A DNA stretch of 64,000 nucleotides from Rhynchopus sp. YZ270_cl-10 (GCA_964035575.1 OZ037853.1:1024501-1088500); one strand, 5' to 3'; numbered from the stretch's first letter, positions 40,489 to 50,858 are shown. The notes: a model not told the origin generated them from the sequence alone. Made by a program: numbers and translations.

Positions 40489-40959
40489 ATGCCCACGCGG
40501 CCATCGCCGACGCTTTCCTCGCGAATTTCCATACCGCTGAGTTTACTTGTCCTGTGTGCGCTTGGGTGGACGTGCTCAGCCGCCCCTGCATCAGGTCCTT
40601 GCGCCGATTCCGCCGGGGGAACCGCTTTCAAGAGCAGCCACAGCCTCAGTTCTTTGTGGTGTCCCGCCTCTGCAGTGTGCGCAGCTACCGGACCAGCCTT
40701 CGGCGTTCCGCATGTGACGCAACATCAATACCTGCTATCGCTTCTCACATCATCTTATCCAGCAGCCGCTGGTGCAGGGCAGCGCAGCAACAAGGACGAC
40801 ACACCGTTTCTGTTTGACGTCACACTGTTGCTTCCTTTGTTACGCACAGGTGCACATTTGTGTGCAGTGCTCCATTGTTTCTCTGCGCACAGTGGCGACC
40901 GTTGGGTGCACTGTTTGCCTCTCAATTCACCCCGTTACGCCTATTCTTTTCGGGCGTAG
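40489..40959 (+). CDS. Possible secreted protein (156 aa), unrecognised
   Basis: An ATG frame whose N-terminus (RISIPLSLLVLCALGWTCSA) has the n-h-c shape of a signal peptide, with likely cleavage after CSA around residue 31. Several cysteines follow. The second half lies in the local satellite-like repeat, and the frame LLLPLLRTGAHLCAVL ... DRWVHCLPLNSPRYAYSFRA is kept open in two other repeat copies (42595-42846 partly, 44590-44826). No domain is recognised, the leader lacks the usual pyrimidine tract, and other frames across the repeat are open too. Coding status is uncertain. Confidence 0.25.
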   Translation: MPTRPSPTLSSRISIPLSLLVLCALGWTCSAAPASGPCADSAGGTAFKSSHSLSSLWCPASAVCAATGPAFGVPHVTQHQYLLSLLTSSYPAAAGAGQRSNKDDTPFLFDVTLLLPLLRTGAHLCAVLHCFSAHSGDRWVHCLPLNSPRYAYSFRA

Positions 40960-41400
40960 CGTTTTTAGCACAGTGTCGACTGCAGGCGGTTTGCGGTGGT
41001 GTACCCTTCTCTCATGACGGCCGCGTCCTGCAGCCAGCGCAGCAGCAATACCAGCAGTCGCTTCCTGCAGGCAGCAGAGCATCATGACTAGCAGTCGCGT
41101 CCTGCAGACAGCGCAGCTCCTACTGTCGCTGCTGCAGGACAGCGCAGCTACAAGGACGACACACCGTTTTCTGCTTGACGTCACACTGTTGCTTCCTTTG
41201 TTACGCACAGGTGCACATGTTGTGTGCAGTGCTCCATTGTTTCTCTGCGCACAGTGGCGACCGTTGGGTGCACTGTTTGCCTCTCAATTCACCCCGTTAC
41301 GCCTATTCTTTTCGGGCGTAGCGTTTTTAGCACAGTGTCGACTGAAGGCGGTTTGCGGTGGTGTACCCTTCTCTCATGACGGCCGCTGTTTTCATCTGAG
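40690..41400 (+). repeat. Satellite-like repeat block, ~360-bp units
   Basis: About two units with landmarks GACGTCACACTGTTGCTTCC, GTGGCGACCGTTGGGTGCAC, GGGCGTAGCGTTTTTAGCAC and GTACCCTTCTCTCATGACGG. Inside each unit is a ~30-bp minisatellite based on GTCCTGCAGNCAGCGCAGC. Further units occur at 42580-42843 and 44452-44890. Confidence 0.85.
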
Positions 41401-42579
41401 CGCGCAACACAAGTCCTGCCGCAGCCTCAGATGTATGCGCAGCGCCAAAGTAGCATGATGACGCATTGTATGTCCCACTTTTCCACGTTGCGCATATTTG
41501 CGATGTATGATGGCATGCAACGTTTAAAGGGATTCGAACGCCATCCCAGTCCCTTGCCACCGACTGGTCGCGGCGTGTGCGTTTCACTACAACAATTATT
41601 TTTGTCTTATTGTCCTTATTGTCTTGATTGTCTTTATTGCTTTACTATTTGCGGGGGCGGGGGGCGGGGGTCCACAGTATAAAAGGAGAGTATAAGTGTG
41701 TTCCTGTATAAACTTATTCTCTGCATAACTGCGACCGTTTGGCGCACTGTTGCCACCCACTTTGACTCCGTTGCGACTATTTATTGGCGCAGCATTATAG
41801 TACACAGGTGTTGCTCTACGGCGCATAGCGGTACAGCACCAGTCGGTGTGTTTCCGTACTCTGCTGCACGCTCGCGCAGTGACTGATGCAGTTTTTTCTG
41901 ATCATAGCTCCCACCAGCAAGAATGTACCGATGAGCGTCATCGGAATCGAACATGTGCTCAAGGCTGGGGTGTTGCGCGGACCGTGTTAGTGTCCTAGTT
42001 TCGTGGGAGTAGGCAAGCATGGGACTACTGTTAAGTCCCTAACAGTTTCCCTTTGGTGTTTGAGGGTCTTCTCCAGAAGGTTATCCCACAGAGTGCTCAT
42101 CATCGCTAGCATATGTCCGCGGGGGCGACTACTCAAATGATCTGCGTATCGCAGTAGGCACTGCCGATGACGATATCCCCGTTTGTGGTACATTTTGCTA
42201 TACGATTTTCTAGCTCTCAACGCCTCTCCTGCTCCTACTAGTCGGTAGCGGCCGTCATCATGCACAGTATGGTCAGTAGCATTTCACCTAGACCACCGGA
42301 GTGTTCTACCCCATGAGCCTGTTTCTGCCGTGCTTTCCGGCCGAAGACTTTCCTATGCTAAGCAGTGCTGTCAGGCTACTGCCGTTGCATACCCGTTTGG
42401 CACTACGTTGGGGCCTGCGTGCAGATTCTTAGTTGACACACTGCTACGCGTTGTTGAGGATGAAGGGAATGATCGGTGGTCCTGCAGTAGTGGCTCATGC
42501 ATTCGGCCGTCGCAAGTACTGATGTTGTGGAGACTGTACTAGCGACAGATTACTTTGGTGAGCAAGGAGGACGAGAACG
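41401..42579. other. Region between satellite blocks
   Basis: Unique sequence without a supported gene. 41520-41700 has GGGATTCGAACGCC, a TTGTC/TTATTG microsatellite-like stretch and a G-run (41652-41668). On the minus strand, about 41990-42265 is open and protein-like (KSYSKMYHKRGYRHRQCLLR) but has no recognised family; it may be a relic. Confidence 0.4.
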
Positions 42580-42843
42580 ACGTTCCCTTCTCTCATGACG
42601 GCCGCGTCCTGCAGCCAGCGCAGCATCTATAGCCGTCGCTTCCTGCAGCCAGCGCAGCACCTGCTGTCGCTGCTGCAGGACAGCGCAGCTACTAGGCCTA
42701 CACACCGTTTTCTGCTTGACGTCACACTGTTGCTTCCTCTGTTACGCATAGGTGCACATTTGTTTGCAGTGCACTGTAGCTTCTTTGCGCACAGTGGCGA
42801 CCGTTGGGTGCACTGTTTGCCTCTCAATTCACCCCGTTACGCC
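42580..42843 (+). repeat. Satellite-like repeat, truncated unit left of the TIR element
   Basis: Same unit as 40690-41400, cut at CCCCGTTACGCC by the element starting at 42846. The continuation (TATTCTTTTC, GTAGCGTTTTTAGCAC) resumes at 44448. Confidence 0.85.
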
Positions 42844-42845
42844 TA

Positions 42846-44447
42846 AACCCCCCTCACAGCTATTGTTTACATATTTTTATGTAAATAGTATTCGTGCATG
42901 TAAATAATACATCAGTCTAAATGGGAGCCAATTACCCCCCCCCCTTGAGGGTCATATTCGGGTTTTGGGGGTAATATAAGGGGGGGGGGTAATAGACACC
43001 CAAGGGGGGGGGGGGGGGGGGTAATAGACACCTACCTGTGTACCTGTGTACGTGTGTACGTGTGTACGTGTGTACGTGTGTACGTGTGTACGTGTGTACG
43101 TGTGTACGTGTGTACGTGTGTACGTGTGTACGTGTGTACGTGTGTACGTGTGTACGTGTGTACGTGTGTACGTGTGTACGTGTGTACGTGTGTACGTGTG
43201 TACCGTATTTGCGGGTTTGTGTATACCTGGGTACCCACGGTACCCGGTACCAATGGGATATTTTGGTGATCCCCAAGGCGATTTGCGGCCAGGCACGCCC
43301 ACCTTAGTGGATTTCCTTCACCTAAATTTAAAAAAATCCCTGCTCAGCCCCTCTCGTCCTGGGCTGGACGTTAAATCGCATCCGGGGACCCTGTTGTGGC
43401 ACTCCTCCTGGAACTCTATGAAGGTCTGACCTGAGGGTAAAAGGTACTGGGAATGCTACCCTGGGTGCCGAAGGCAGGCACATTACATGTGCGGAGGGAC
43501 CTACTGGAGCCCGAGCCAGTGAAGCCCCCTAGGAAACTGGGGTACGGATTGGAAGAGACCTTGCCGGTAGCCCCTCCCTGGGCTAGTACAATGATGAAGT
43601 GAGTGTACCCAGTACCCAATGCCGTGACTTCACCGGCTAACACCGGAAAACACCGGCAAAATCAGGTGGAATATACATAAGTACATCACGGGGGGTAGGG
43701 AACAGATAGCGCCGCAGGCGCATGGTACACAACTTTTTTTCTTTTTCTTTCCCCTTTTCTCTGCTTTCTTTTGATTGCGGGAGCCGATTGCTCTCCACGG
43801 TGGGGTCACATGTGTTTCCATAGCAAATCCTTAAGGATTTCCTTCTACGTGGGACCACCTAAAGGGGGGGGGGGTAATAGACACTGAAAAATCTCGTATT
43901 TTCGGATTTTGGAAAAAGGGGGTAATATAAGGGGGGGGGGGGGGGGGGTAATTGGCTAGGGGGGGGTAATTGGCTCCCATTTAGACTGATGTAAATAATT
44001 TAAATGTAAATAGTACATGTAAATAATTATCACTCATGTATTGTTTACATTTTCCACACCTCCCCTGTAGGGTAACCGAAGGTGAAGTGAGGTATAGTAT
44101 TGAAATTGATGTGGGTGTAGGGTCAATTTTACAAACTCGGATTTTGTGAAAATTTTTGGCCGAAAATGGGCCCCACCTAGTGACCGGGCTCATATTTTCC
44201 AAAATTTAAGTGGTCAAAAAATTGTCCAATTTTCAACATCGACCCCACCATTTTCTGGACAGATTCCGGAAATTCCAAAAAATTGTGTTTTTGGTCACGA
44301 ATCCGCACCCCGTCACCAAAAACCGGCAAAAAAAAAGGGGGTGTAAATAAATAATTCGAATGTAAATAGTAATTGGATGTAAATAATAGCTGTGAATAAT
44401 TATATGTAAACAATACCTGTATGTAAACAATAGTTGGGAGGGGGGTT
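42846..44447. mobile_element. 1.6-kb TIR element flanked by TA, inserted in the satellite
   Basis: The left end AACCCCCCTCACAGCTATTG and the reverse complement of the right end AACCCCCCTCCCAACTATTG form a terminal inverted repeat continuing TTTACATA. TA flanks both sides (42844-42845 and 44448-44449), and removing the element plus one TA restores the satellite sequence CGCCTATTCTTTTC. Inner inverted pairs (CAGTCTAAATGGGAGCCAAT at ~42913 and its complement at ~43967) and many TGTAAATAAT motifs suggest a composite. There is no transposase, so it is non-autonomous (MITE-like). It contains G-runs, a GTGTACGT array and about 350 bp of unrecognised GC-rich sequence (43310-43660). Confidence 0.8.
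43036..43203 (+). repeat. GTGTACGT octanucleotide array
   Basis: About 20 perfect tandem copies of an 8-bp unit (GTGTACGT), alternating purine-pyrimidine over almost its whole length and therefore prone to Z-DNA and length change. It lies inside the TIR element and is flanked by a G-run (43004-43021). Confidence 0.95.
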
Positions 44448-44451
44448 TATT

Positions 44452-44890
44452 CTTTTCTGGAGTAGCGTTTTTAGCACAGTGTCGACTGAAGGCGGTTTGC
44501 GGTGGTGTACCCTTCTCTCATGACGGCCGCGTCCTGCAGCCAGCGCAGCAGCAATACCAGCAGTCGCTTCCTGCAGGCAGCAGAGCATCATGACTAGCAG
44601 TCGCGTCCTGCAGACAGCGCAGCACCTACTGTCGCTGCTGCAGGACAGCGCAGCTACAAGGCCGACACACCGTTTTCTGCTTGACGTCACACTGTTGCTT
44701 CCTTTGGTACGCACAGGTGCACATTTGTGTGCAGTGCTCAATAGTTTCTTTGCGCACAGTGGCGACCGTTGGGTGCACTGTTTGCCTCTCAATTCACCCC
44801 GTTACGCCTATTCTTTTCGGGCGTAGCGTTTTTAGCACAGTGTCGACGGACGGCGGTTTGCGGTGTACCCTTCTCTCATGACGGCCGCTC
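44452..44890 (+). repeat. Satellite-like repeat right of the TIR element
   Basis: Continuation of the interrupted unit plus one more, ending at ATGACGGCCGCTCC (44880-44892), where sequence shared with about 54541-54600 begins. Confidence 0.85.
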
Positions 44891-44948
44891 CAATGAAAAT
44901 CACGTCGTTTAGAAGAGCTCAAGAATGTAGGTTTTATTATTTACCTCC
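44889..44948 (+). repeat. Dispersed repeat shared with 54541-54600
   Basis: TCCAATGAAAATCACGTCG, then AGAAGAGCTCAAGAATGTAG and GTTTTATTATTT occur here and, with a few changes, at 54541-54600 in the same orientation. Function unknown. Confidence 0.75.
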
Positions 44949-46584
44949 TACACACCAAAAATCCACCAAAAATGTGTCCCGAGAAAAAATGAGTCCCAAA
45001 AATAGCCACTCTCAAAAAAGTTCCTATTTAAAAATTCTTCCAAAACATAACTTACAATTAGTAGTTTTCATTGACGCGCAATTATTGACGAGCACAAAAT
45101 CCTGTTACAGGCGTGCAATGTGTAACCGCTAAAGACGCCTCCCTAAAGCGATGGTGGTAGGTGAAGGGGAGGGAGGAGGTGAAAAGTGCAAAGGGGGTCT
45201 GGAGGACCCCGGGAGAGCTTGGTCGACGTACCCGCGTAATGCAGGATACATAAAGACGCGTTCCTCCGTCCCAGACGGGTCATCGCTTGCACTTCTTCAT
45301 TGAACCAACGACCTCCGTGTTTTGGTCATAGCCCGGCTCGCTGATTTTGAGACCAATAATTTTTCCCAGCAATTTTTACCCGGGAATTTTTTTTTTTGCT
45401 GCCTGATATGTTGTGCAGGTCTGGAGTGGAAGCGTGTAATTACAAATACTTAATTACACAGTTTCCACTCATTTTCCACAGAAAAATCCCATACCTAGAC
45501 CCATCACAAGAGCTTGTAATAATCTACAAAACTCTAATAATACTCTAATAAATCACTCATAATTGATTTTAGTTTTGTATTACACCACCCCCATAGACCA
45601 CCCTAATTATTATGAAACTCTTAGTCAGTCACTGCTATAGCCATTTAACCCAGGGAGCATAGCTAGTGCAAGAAATTCGACTTTGGAAACCTTCTGGAAA
45701 GTCTGTCCTCTGCTTGCGGAGGACTAGGCACAAGAAAATATTGCGTTCCCCCAGAAACTAATTTTTGTCACAGTAATTTTTGCCCAGGGCATGCTCTTGA
45801 AGCATGGCGGCTTGGTGTGAGAAGGGGCAGTGTATTGTTTTGTTCTAGATTTCAACGGTTGTTAGAACGAGTCAAGTGGATGCTTATCTAAACACTGACT
45901 TTAGTACAGACCCGAGAGATCACACATGACTTTGAGGAAAGAACAAAGCAATGCATCTGTACCCGCACGCCAGGTTGTAGTTACTTCAGAATTTTCTTAA
46001 GTTTGCATGAACGAGGAGGGGCGAATCATTCTTCGGGAACCATTAGCTGTATACCATGGAATGATTTTCTCAAAAACACCACGTGGGGGCTGAATTCAAT
46101 CCCTTAAGAATTGCGAATTCAGCCTTTGTAGAAGGTACGTCTTACTTGTACTTGTACTTGTATGCCGTGTCCACCCTTCTCGACCTTACCGGTTCACATG
46201 TTCGAAGTTTATTAGGCAGTGGTACACCCTTCTCAATTGTGCAAACTTAAGAATTTTCTGCTGGAACTTACCAAAATCGATTTTCTTTCACCCCAAACAC
46301 CCGCAACACCCCACCTGCTACTTCGGTAGCCTGTGTTGTTGGGAGTTGGTTCTCATGTTGATCCCCAGTGTCTTGCACTGCTTCTTCTGAGCCCAACGCT
46401 GTTTGGCCTGTCGACGTAATAAATACGAAGACAGGGGGGCGGTGCCAACAATTTTCCAATGATGTAACGTTTATCTGATTGATTTATCGGTTGATATATC
46501 TTGGCAATGCTTGTGCTACTTCATGCACACCCAAGCAAGGTATTTTGAACGGTACTTTCAAGCGATACTTCGTTATGTCATTGG
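44949..46584. other. Gene-free AT-rich region
   Basis: Stops are frequent in all frames and I find no gene, RNA gene or named repeat. Small features: TACTTG repeats at 46144-46162; GAATTCAATCCCTTAAG/CGAATTCAG near 46090-46120; and CAGAATTTTCTTAAGTTTGC (~45988) opposite GCAAACTTAAGAATTTTCTG (~46242), an inverted pair of 20 bp about 250 bp apart. Confidence 0.5.
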
Positions 46585-46587
46585 GGG

Positions 46588-46832
46588 TTATTTTTGTTAT
46601 TGCGTTATGGTACCCAGGTGCCCAGGCACAGGCACCCAGGTCCAGGTACCCACGTACACAGGTACCCAGGTACCCAGGTACACCGGCACTGTGTACTGGG
46701 TACCTGGGTACCTGGGTACCTGGGTACCTGGGTACCTGGGTACCTGGGTACCTGGGTACCTGGGTACCTGGGTACCTGGGTACCTGGGTGCCCGGGTGCC
46801 TGGGTACCATAACGCAATAACAAAAATAACAG
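46588..46832. repeat. Long palindrome with TACCTGGG minisatellite
   Basis: The left arm TTATTTTTGTTATTGCGTTA plus TGGTACCCAGGTGCCC is matched by the right arm GTGCCTGGGTACCATAACGC plus AATAACAAAAATAA. Between them, CCAGGTAC-type repeats turn into about 11 copies of TACCTGGG. The whole ~245 bp can fold into one hairpin or cruciform. Confidence 0.85.
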
Positions 46833-46844
46833 TTTTTACGGTGT

Positions 46845-46960
46845 TATAACGTTATCGATAACGTTATAACACTTTTATTTTTTGTTATAACGTTATTGGA
46901 TAACGTTATAACAAAAATAACGTTATAGATAACGTTATAACACCCACAGTATGGAAATCC
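46845..46960 (-). repeat. GTTATAACGTTAT inverted-repeat cluster
   Basis: Several nested palindromes (GTTATAACGTTAT, CGATAACGTTATAAC). The right part, ending CACCCACAGTATGGAAATCC, is the reverse complement of about 39893-39945. Confidence 0.75.
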
Positions 46961-47003
46961 AAATCTAAATTTTTTTTTTTGTGTGAGGAAACGCCTCACA
47001 CTA

Positions 47004-47045
47004 GCCCCTCTTCTTCCTGCCCTCCCCACACACCTGTCCCCACAG
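47004..47045 (+). promoter_or_regulatory. Pyrimidine tract and AG before Ubl-WD40 gene 3
   Basis: CCCCTCTTCTTCCTGCCCTC, then CCACACACCTGTCCCCACAG, ending 20 nt before the ATG at 47066. Just upstream is a hairpin TGTGAGG/CCTCACA. Confidence 0.45.
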
Positions 47046-47065
47046 AACAGAGGTACACCTTGAAC

Positions 47066-48160
47066 ATGGACATCACAGGACACTTCGAGTCTGCAAGCTG
47101 TGTGATAGAAGTGGACGGGAACGCCACCCTTGCACAGGTGAAGGGGAAGCTTGTTGCGGAGCTTGGTGTGCCAGGTGCTCGGCGTGTTGGTGTGCGGATG
47201 AAAGGCGGTGACGACATCGGGAACGACGACTTGCGCATCTGTGATACGGAGATGGATGAGGGATGTGCCGTTGAGCTGTACTACACTGATTCCAAGATCA
47301 CTCCTGGGGTGATACCTTCAGTGGACACATTCTCGCTGACACTCTCCCCGTGTGACAGGTACCTTGCAGTCATGCGGACTACGGTGGGCCTGTATCTCTT
47401 CGACACGGAAACACATGAGTGCTTGCAACACCTCCCTTGCGACCATTCTCTCGACCCAGCATTCTCACCGTGCAGTGAGTGGATCTCATGTGTCAACAAG
47501 GACACGCAGTGTGCTGAAGTTCATGACGTGAAGACAGGTGCATTGAAGCACTCCTTTGGATATGAAGGTGATGAGAGGTGGACCACGGCATGGTCACCCT
47601 GTGGAACAAAGCTGTTGTCGAGCTGCAGCAAGGGTTTGCAGGTGTGGGACATTGCAACAGGCGTTGTTGTGCATGAATGGGACCACATTGTGGAGTGCAA
47701 TTTCGTCATGCTTGTGACAGGCGACAGGGTGGCGATGTTTGGCAACAACAGCAAAGATGTTACCATCTGGGACTACACGACAGGGGTGGAGGTGCTTATG
47801 CTGACATGCCTCTGTGATGTTAATCATGTGGCACTGACACCAAACCAGCGTTTCATTGCAGCGTGTACGGACAACTGTGTGCGTGTCTGGAACATTGAAA
47901 CAGGCGAATGTGTATTTGAATACAACTCTGGAAGCAACTCAGCAGAAGGCTGGAGTGATGTTGCTGTGTCGAATGACACTGTTGCTGTCTACACGTCTAA
48001 TTTATTGTGTTTGTGGTCCATTTCAACAGGGAAGCAACTCTTGCACCGTGACGTTGGTGGCGTGTGCAGTTACGGTCTTGCCATCAGCAGCTGTGGTGGT
48101 GTGGTGATGTACGCAGGGGATGAGAGTGTTGAGATTGTTGACATCTCACACCTGTCTTGA
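47066..48160 (+). CDS. Ubl-WD40 protein 3
   Basis: A 364-residue intact family member: Ubl domain 1-72 (MDITGHFESASCVIEVDGNA; ATLAQVKGKLVAELGV), then about seven WD40-like blades, closing with VEIVDISHLS. It is closely related to the copy at 49767; the two share the rare segment SGSNSAEGWSDVAVSNDTVA. Differences cluster in loops, e.g. LMLTCLCDVNHVAL here versus LVLTCSSDVKHVAL there. First gene of a head-to-tail array (47066-52153), with 186 bp from its stop to the next start. Same function as its paralogues, presumably; unknown. Confidence 0.85.
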   Translation: MDITGHFESASCVIEVDGNATLAQVKGKLVAELGVPGARRVGVRMKGGDDIGNDDLRICDTEMDEGCAVELYYTDSKITPGVIPSVDTFSLTLSPCDRYLAVMRTTVGLYLFDTETHECLQHLPCDHSLDPAFSPCSEWISCVNKDTQCAEVHDVKTGALKHSFGYEGDERWTTAWSPCGTKLLSSCSKGLQVWDIATGVVVHEWDHIVECNFVMLVTGDRVAMFGNNSKDVTIWDYTTGVEVLMLTCLCDVNHVALTPNQRFIAACTDNCVRVWNIETGECVFEYNSGSNSAEGWSDVAVSNDTVAVYTSNLLCLWSISTGKQLLHRDVGGVCSYGLAISSCGGVVMYAGDESVEIVDISHLS

Positions 48161-48291
48161 ACCCACTTCCACAACGGAAAGGTGCCATCTAATTATGCTT
48201 CCCTTTCCTGCACCTTGCCTGGGTAACTCCACGCAGGAAGATACGTAAAGATAGATGCACATATCTCGTTTCCTTCACAACCACCACCCCA

Positions 48292-48332
48292 CCCCTCTTC
48301 TTCCTGCCCTCCCCACACACCTGTCCCCACAG
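48292..48332 (+). promoter_or_regulatory. Pyrimidine tract and AG before Ubl-WD40 gene 4
   Basis: CCCCTCTTCTTCCTGCCCTC, then CCACACACCTGTCCCCACAG, in the ~190-bp gap between genes 3 and 4. Confidence 0.45.
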
Positions 48333-48346
48333 AGTTACTACTGAAC

Positions 48347-49424
48347 ATGGACATCAGGACACTTCGAGTCTGCAAGCTGTGTGATAGAAGTGGACGGGAA
48401 CGCCACCCTTGCAGAGGTGAAGGGGAAGCTTGTTGCGGAGCTTGGCGTGCCAGGTGCTCGGCATGTTGGTGTGCGGATGAAAGGCGGTGGCGACATCGGC
48501 AACGACGACTTGCGCATCTGTGATACGGCGATGGATGAGGGATGTGCCGTTGAGCTGTACTGCACTGGTGCCAACATAACTCCTGGGGTGATACCTTCGG
48601 AGGAGACGTACTCCCTCACACTCTCCCCGTGTGACAGGTACCTTGCAGTCATGCGGACTACGGTGGGCCTGTATCTCTTCGACACGGAAACACATGAGTG
48701 CTTGCAACACCTCCCTTGCGACCATTCTCTCGACCCAGCATTCTCACCTTGCAGTGAGTGGATCTCATGCATCAACAAGGACACGCAGTGTGCTGAAGTT
48801 CATGACGTGAAGACAGGTGCATTGAAGCACTCCTTTGGAGATGAAGGTGATGAGAGGTTGGCCACGGCATGGTCACCTTGTGGAACAAAGCTGTTGTCGT
48901 GCTGCAATAACCATGGTTTGCAGGTGTGGGACATTGCAACGGGCGTTGTTGTGCATGAATGGAACCACATTGCGAGTAGCTACAAGATGGTTGTGACAGG
49001 TGACAAGGTGGCGACATCTGGGGAGAGGAGACCCGTACTCACCATCTGGGACTACACGACAGGGGTGGAGGTGCTTGTTCTGACATGCCCTTCTCGTGTT
49101 GCTTATGTGGCACTGACACCAAACCAGCGTTTCATTGCAGCATGTTGCACCATCTGTATGCGTGTCTGGAACATTGAAACAGGTGAGCGTGTATTTGAAG
49201 ACGTCTCAGGAGAATGGTGGAGTGATGTTGCTGTGTCGAACGACATTGTTGCTGCGCACTCTTCTGAATTGTGCGTGTGGTCCATTTCAACAGGGAAGCA
49301 ACTCTTGCGCCGTAACGATGGTGACGACTACAGTTACGGCCTCGCTATCAGCAGCTGTGGTGGTGTGGTGATGTACGGCAGTGATGAGGGTGTTGCGATT
49401 GTTGACATCTCACACCTGTCTTGA
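48347..49424 (+). pseudogene. Ubl-WD40 gene 4, frameshifted near the start
   Basis: The ATG at 48347 is followed by GGACATCAGGACACTTCGAG where intact copies have GGACATCACAGGACACTTCG. Two bases are missing at about 48356, which throws the start out of frame. From about 48381 the original frame is open to the stop at 49424 and encodes almost the whole Ubl domain (after its first strand) and all seven WD40 blades, ending VAIVDISHLS. No early in-frame ATG precedes MKGGGDIGNDD, so translation would lose most of the Ubl domain. A recent lesion: the rest shows no decay. Confidence 0.75.
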
Positions 49425-49766
49425 ATTGCACGATTGCAGACACCGTTGACCAGCTGTGTTCAGCCCAGCTCTTTCCCCCCCCCTCCGTCATGATCAAAAA
49501 TTCAATCGACTCCTGTTTTCACGCGAGGCAACGCGAACTTTCTTCCGTTGATGAGAAACGAATGTATCTGTTAGCAGACCTCACCTTTCTGTACACCGTC
49601 CACATGCTTGGGTGATCCTTCCCGCCTTCCGAACTCCGAGCCACTCCAGGCCGCTGCAAGATTCGTAAAGATCGATGCATATATCTCGTTTCCTTCACAA
49701 CCACCACCTCACTTCCTGCCCTCCCCACACACCTGTCCCCACAGAACAGAGTTACACCTCTTGAAC
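49425..49766. other. Spacer between Ubl-WD40 genes 4 and 5
   Basis: At 342 bp it is longer than the other gaps in the array and lacks the usual 3' motif right after the stop. It holds unique sequence, then GATCGATGCATATATCTCGT and the shortened leader CTTCCTGCCCTCCCCACACA then CCTGTCCCCACAG (AG at 49743-49744). Confidence 0.5.
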
Positions 49767-50858
49767 ATGGACATCACAGGACACTTCGAGTCTGCAAGCT
49801 GTGTGATAGAAGTGGACGGGAACGCCACCCTTGCACAGGTGAAGGGGAAGCTTGTTGCGGAGCTTGGCGTGCCAGGTGCTCGGCGTGTTGGTGTGCGGAT
49901 GAAAGGCGGTGGCGACATTGGCAACGACGACTTGCGCATCTGCGACACGGCGATGGATGAGGGATGTGCCGTTGAGCTGTACTGCACTGGTGCCAACATC
50001 ACTCCTGGGGTGATACCTTCGGAGGAGACGTACTCCCTCACACTCTCCCCGTGTGACAGGTACCTTGCAGTGATGCGGGATAGGGTGGGTCTGTATCTCT
50101 TCGACACGGAAACACATGAGTGCTTCCCTCACCTCCCTTGCGACCATTCTCTCGACCCAGCATTCTCACCGTGCAGTGAGTGGATCTCATGCATCATCAG
50201 GGACACGCAGTGTGCTGAAGTTCATGACGTGAAGACAGGTGCATTGAAGCACTCCTTTGGAGATGAAGGTGATAACAGGAAGACAACGGCATGGTCACCC
50301 TGTGGAACAAGGCTGTTGTCGAGCTGCAGCAAGGGTTTGCAGGTGTGGGACATTGCAACGGGCGTTGTTGTGCATGAATGGAGCCACATTGTGAAGTGCA
50401 ATTTCGTCATGCTTGTGACAGGCGACAGGGTAGCGTTTGGCAACAACAGCAAAGATGTTACCATCTGGGACTACACGACAGGGGTGGAGGTGCTCGTTCT
50501 TACATGCTCTTCTGATGTTAAACATGTGGCACTGACACCAAACCAGCGTTTCATTGCAGCGTGTACGGACAACTGTGTGCATGTCTGGAACATTGAAACA
50601 GGTGAATGTGTATTTGCAGACAACTCTGGAAGCAACTCAGCAGAAGGCTGGAGTGATGTTGCTGTGTCGAACGACACTGTTGCTGTCTACACGTCTAATT
50701 TATTGTGTTTGTGGTCCATTTCAACAGGGAAGCAACTCTTGCACCGTGACGTTGGTGGCGTGTGCAGTTACGGTCTTGCCATCAGCAGCTGTGGTGGTGT
50801 GGTGATGTACGCAGGGGATGAGAGTGTTGAGATTGTTGACATCTCACACCTGTCTTGA
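49767..50858 (+). CDS. Ubl-WD40 protein 5
   Basis: A 363-residue intact member, closest to the protein at 47066. Ubl domain 1-72, seven WD40-like blades, C-terminus VEIVDISHLS. Its last ~300 bp and 3' flank are essentially identical to those of gene 3, while parts of the Ubl and blade 1 match gene 4 better, a mosaic pattern suggestive of gene conversion within the array. The start follows the pyrimidine-AG block by about 22 nt. Confidence 0.85.
   Translation: MDITGHFESASCVIEVDGNATLAQVKGKLVAELGVPGARRVGVRMKGGGDIGNDDLRICDTAMDEGCAVELYCTGANITPGVIPSEETYSLTLSPCDRYLAVMRDRVGLYLFDTETHECFPHLPCDHSLDPAFSPCSEWISCIIRDTQCAEVHDVKTGALKHSFGDEGDNRKTTAWSPCGTRLLSSCSKGLQVWDIATGVVVHEWSHIVKCNFVMLVTGDRVAFGNNSKDVTIWDYTTGVEVLVLTCSSDVKHVALTPNQRFIAACTDNCVHVWNIETGECVFADNSGSNSAEGWSDVAVSNDTVAVYTSNLLCLWSISTGKQLLHRDVGGVCSYGLAISSCGGVVMYAGDESVEIVDISHLS

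Noticed and set aside
41530-41580. GGGATTCGAACGCC, resembling the 3' part of a minus-strand tRNA
   Set aside because: No matching D-arm or anticodon arm next to it; more likely part of the R2-related motif set.
43030-43205. CRISPR-like regular array
   Set aside because: An 8-bp tandem repeat without spacers; eukaryotic context.
43032-43429. Open frames in the GTGTACGT array and the TACCTGGG palindrome (46479-46849)
   Set aside because: The repeat unit lacks stops in every frame, so open frames arise automatically; there is no start context or non-repeat coding sequence.
45300-45365. tRNA-like stretch on the minus strand (GGTCGTTGGTTCAAT)
   Set aside because: B-box-like but the T-stem does not pair and no acceptor stem can be formed.
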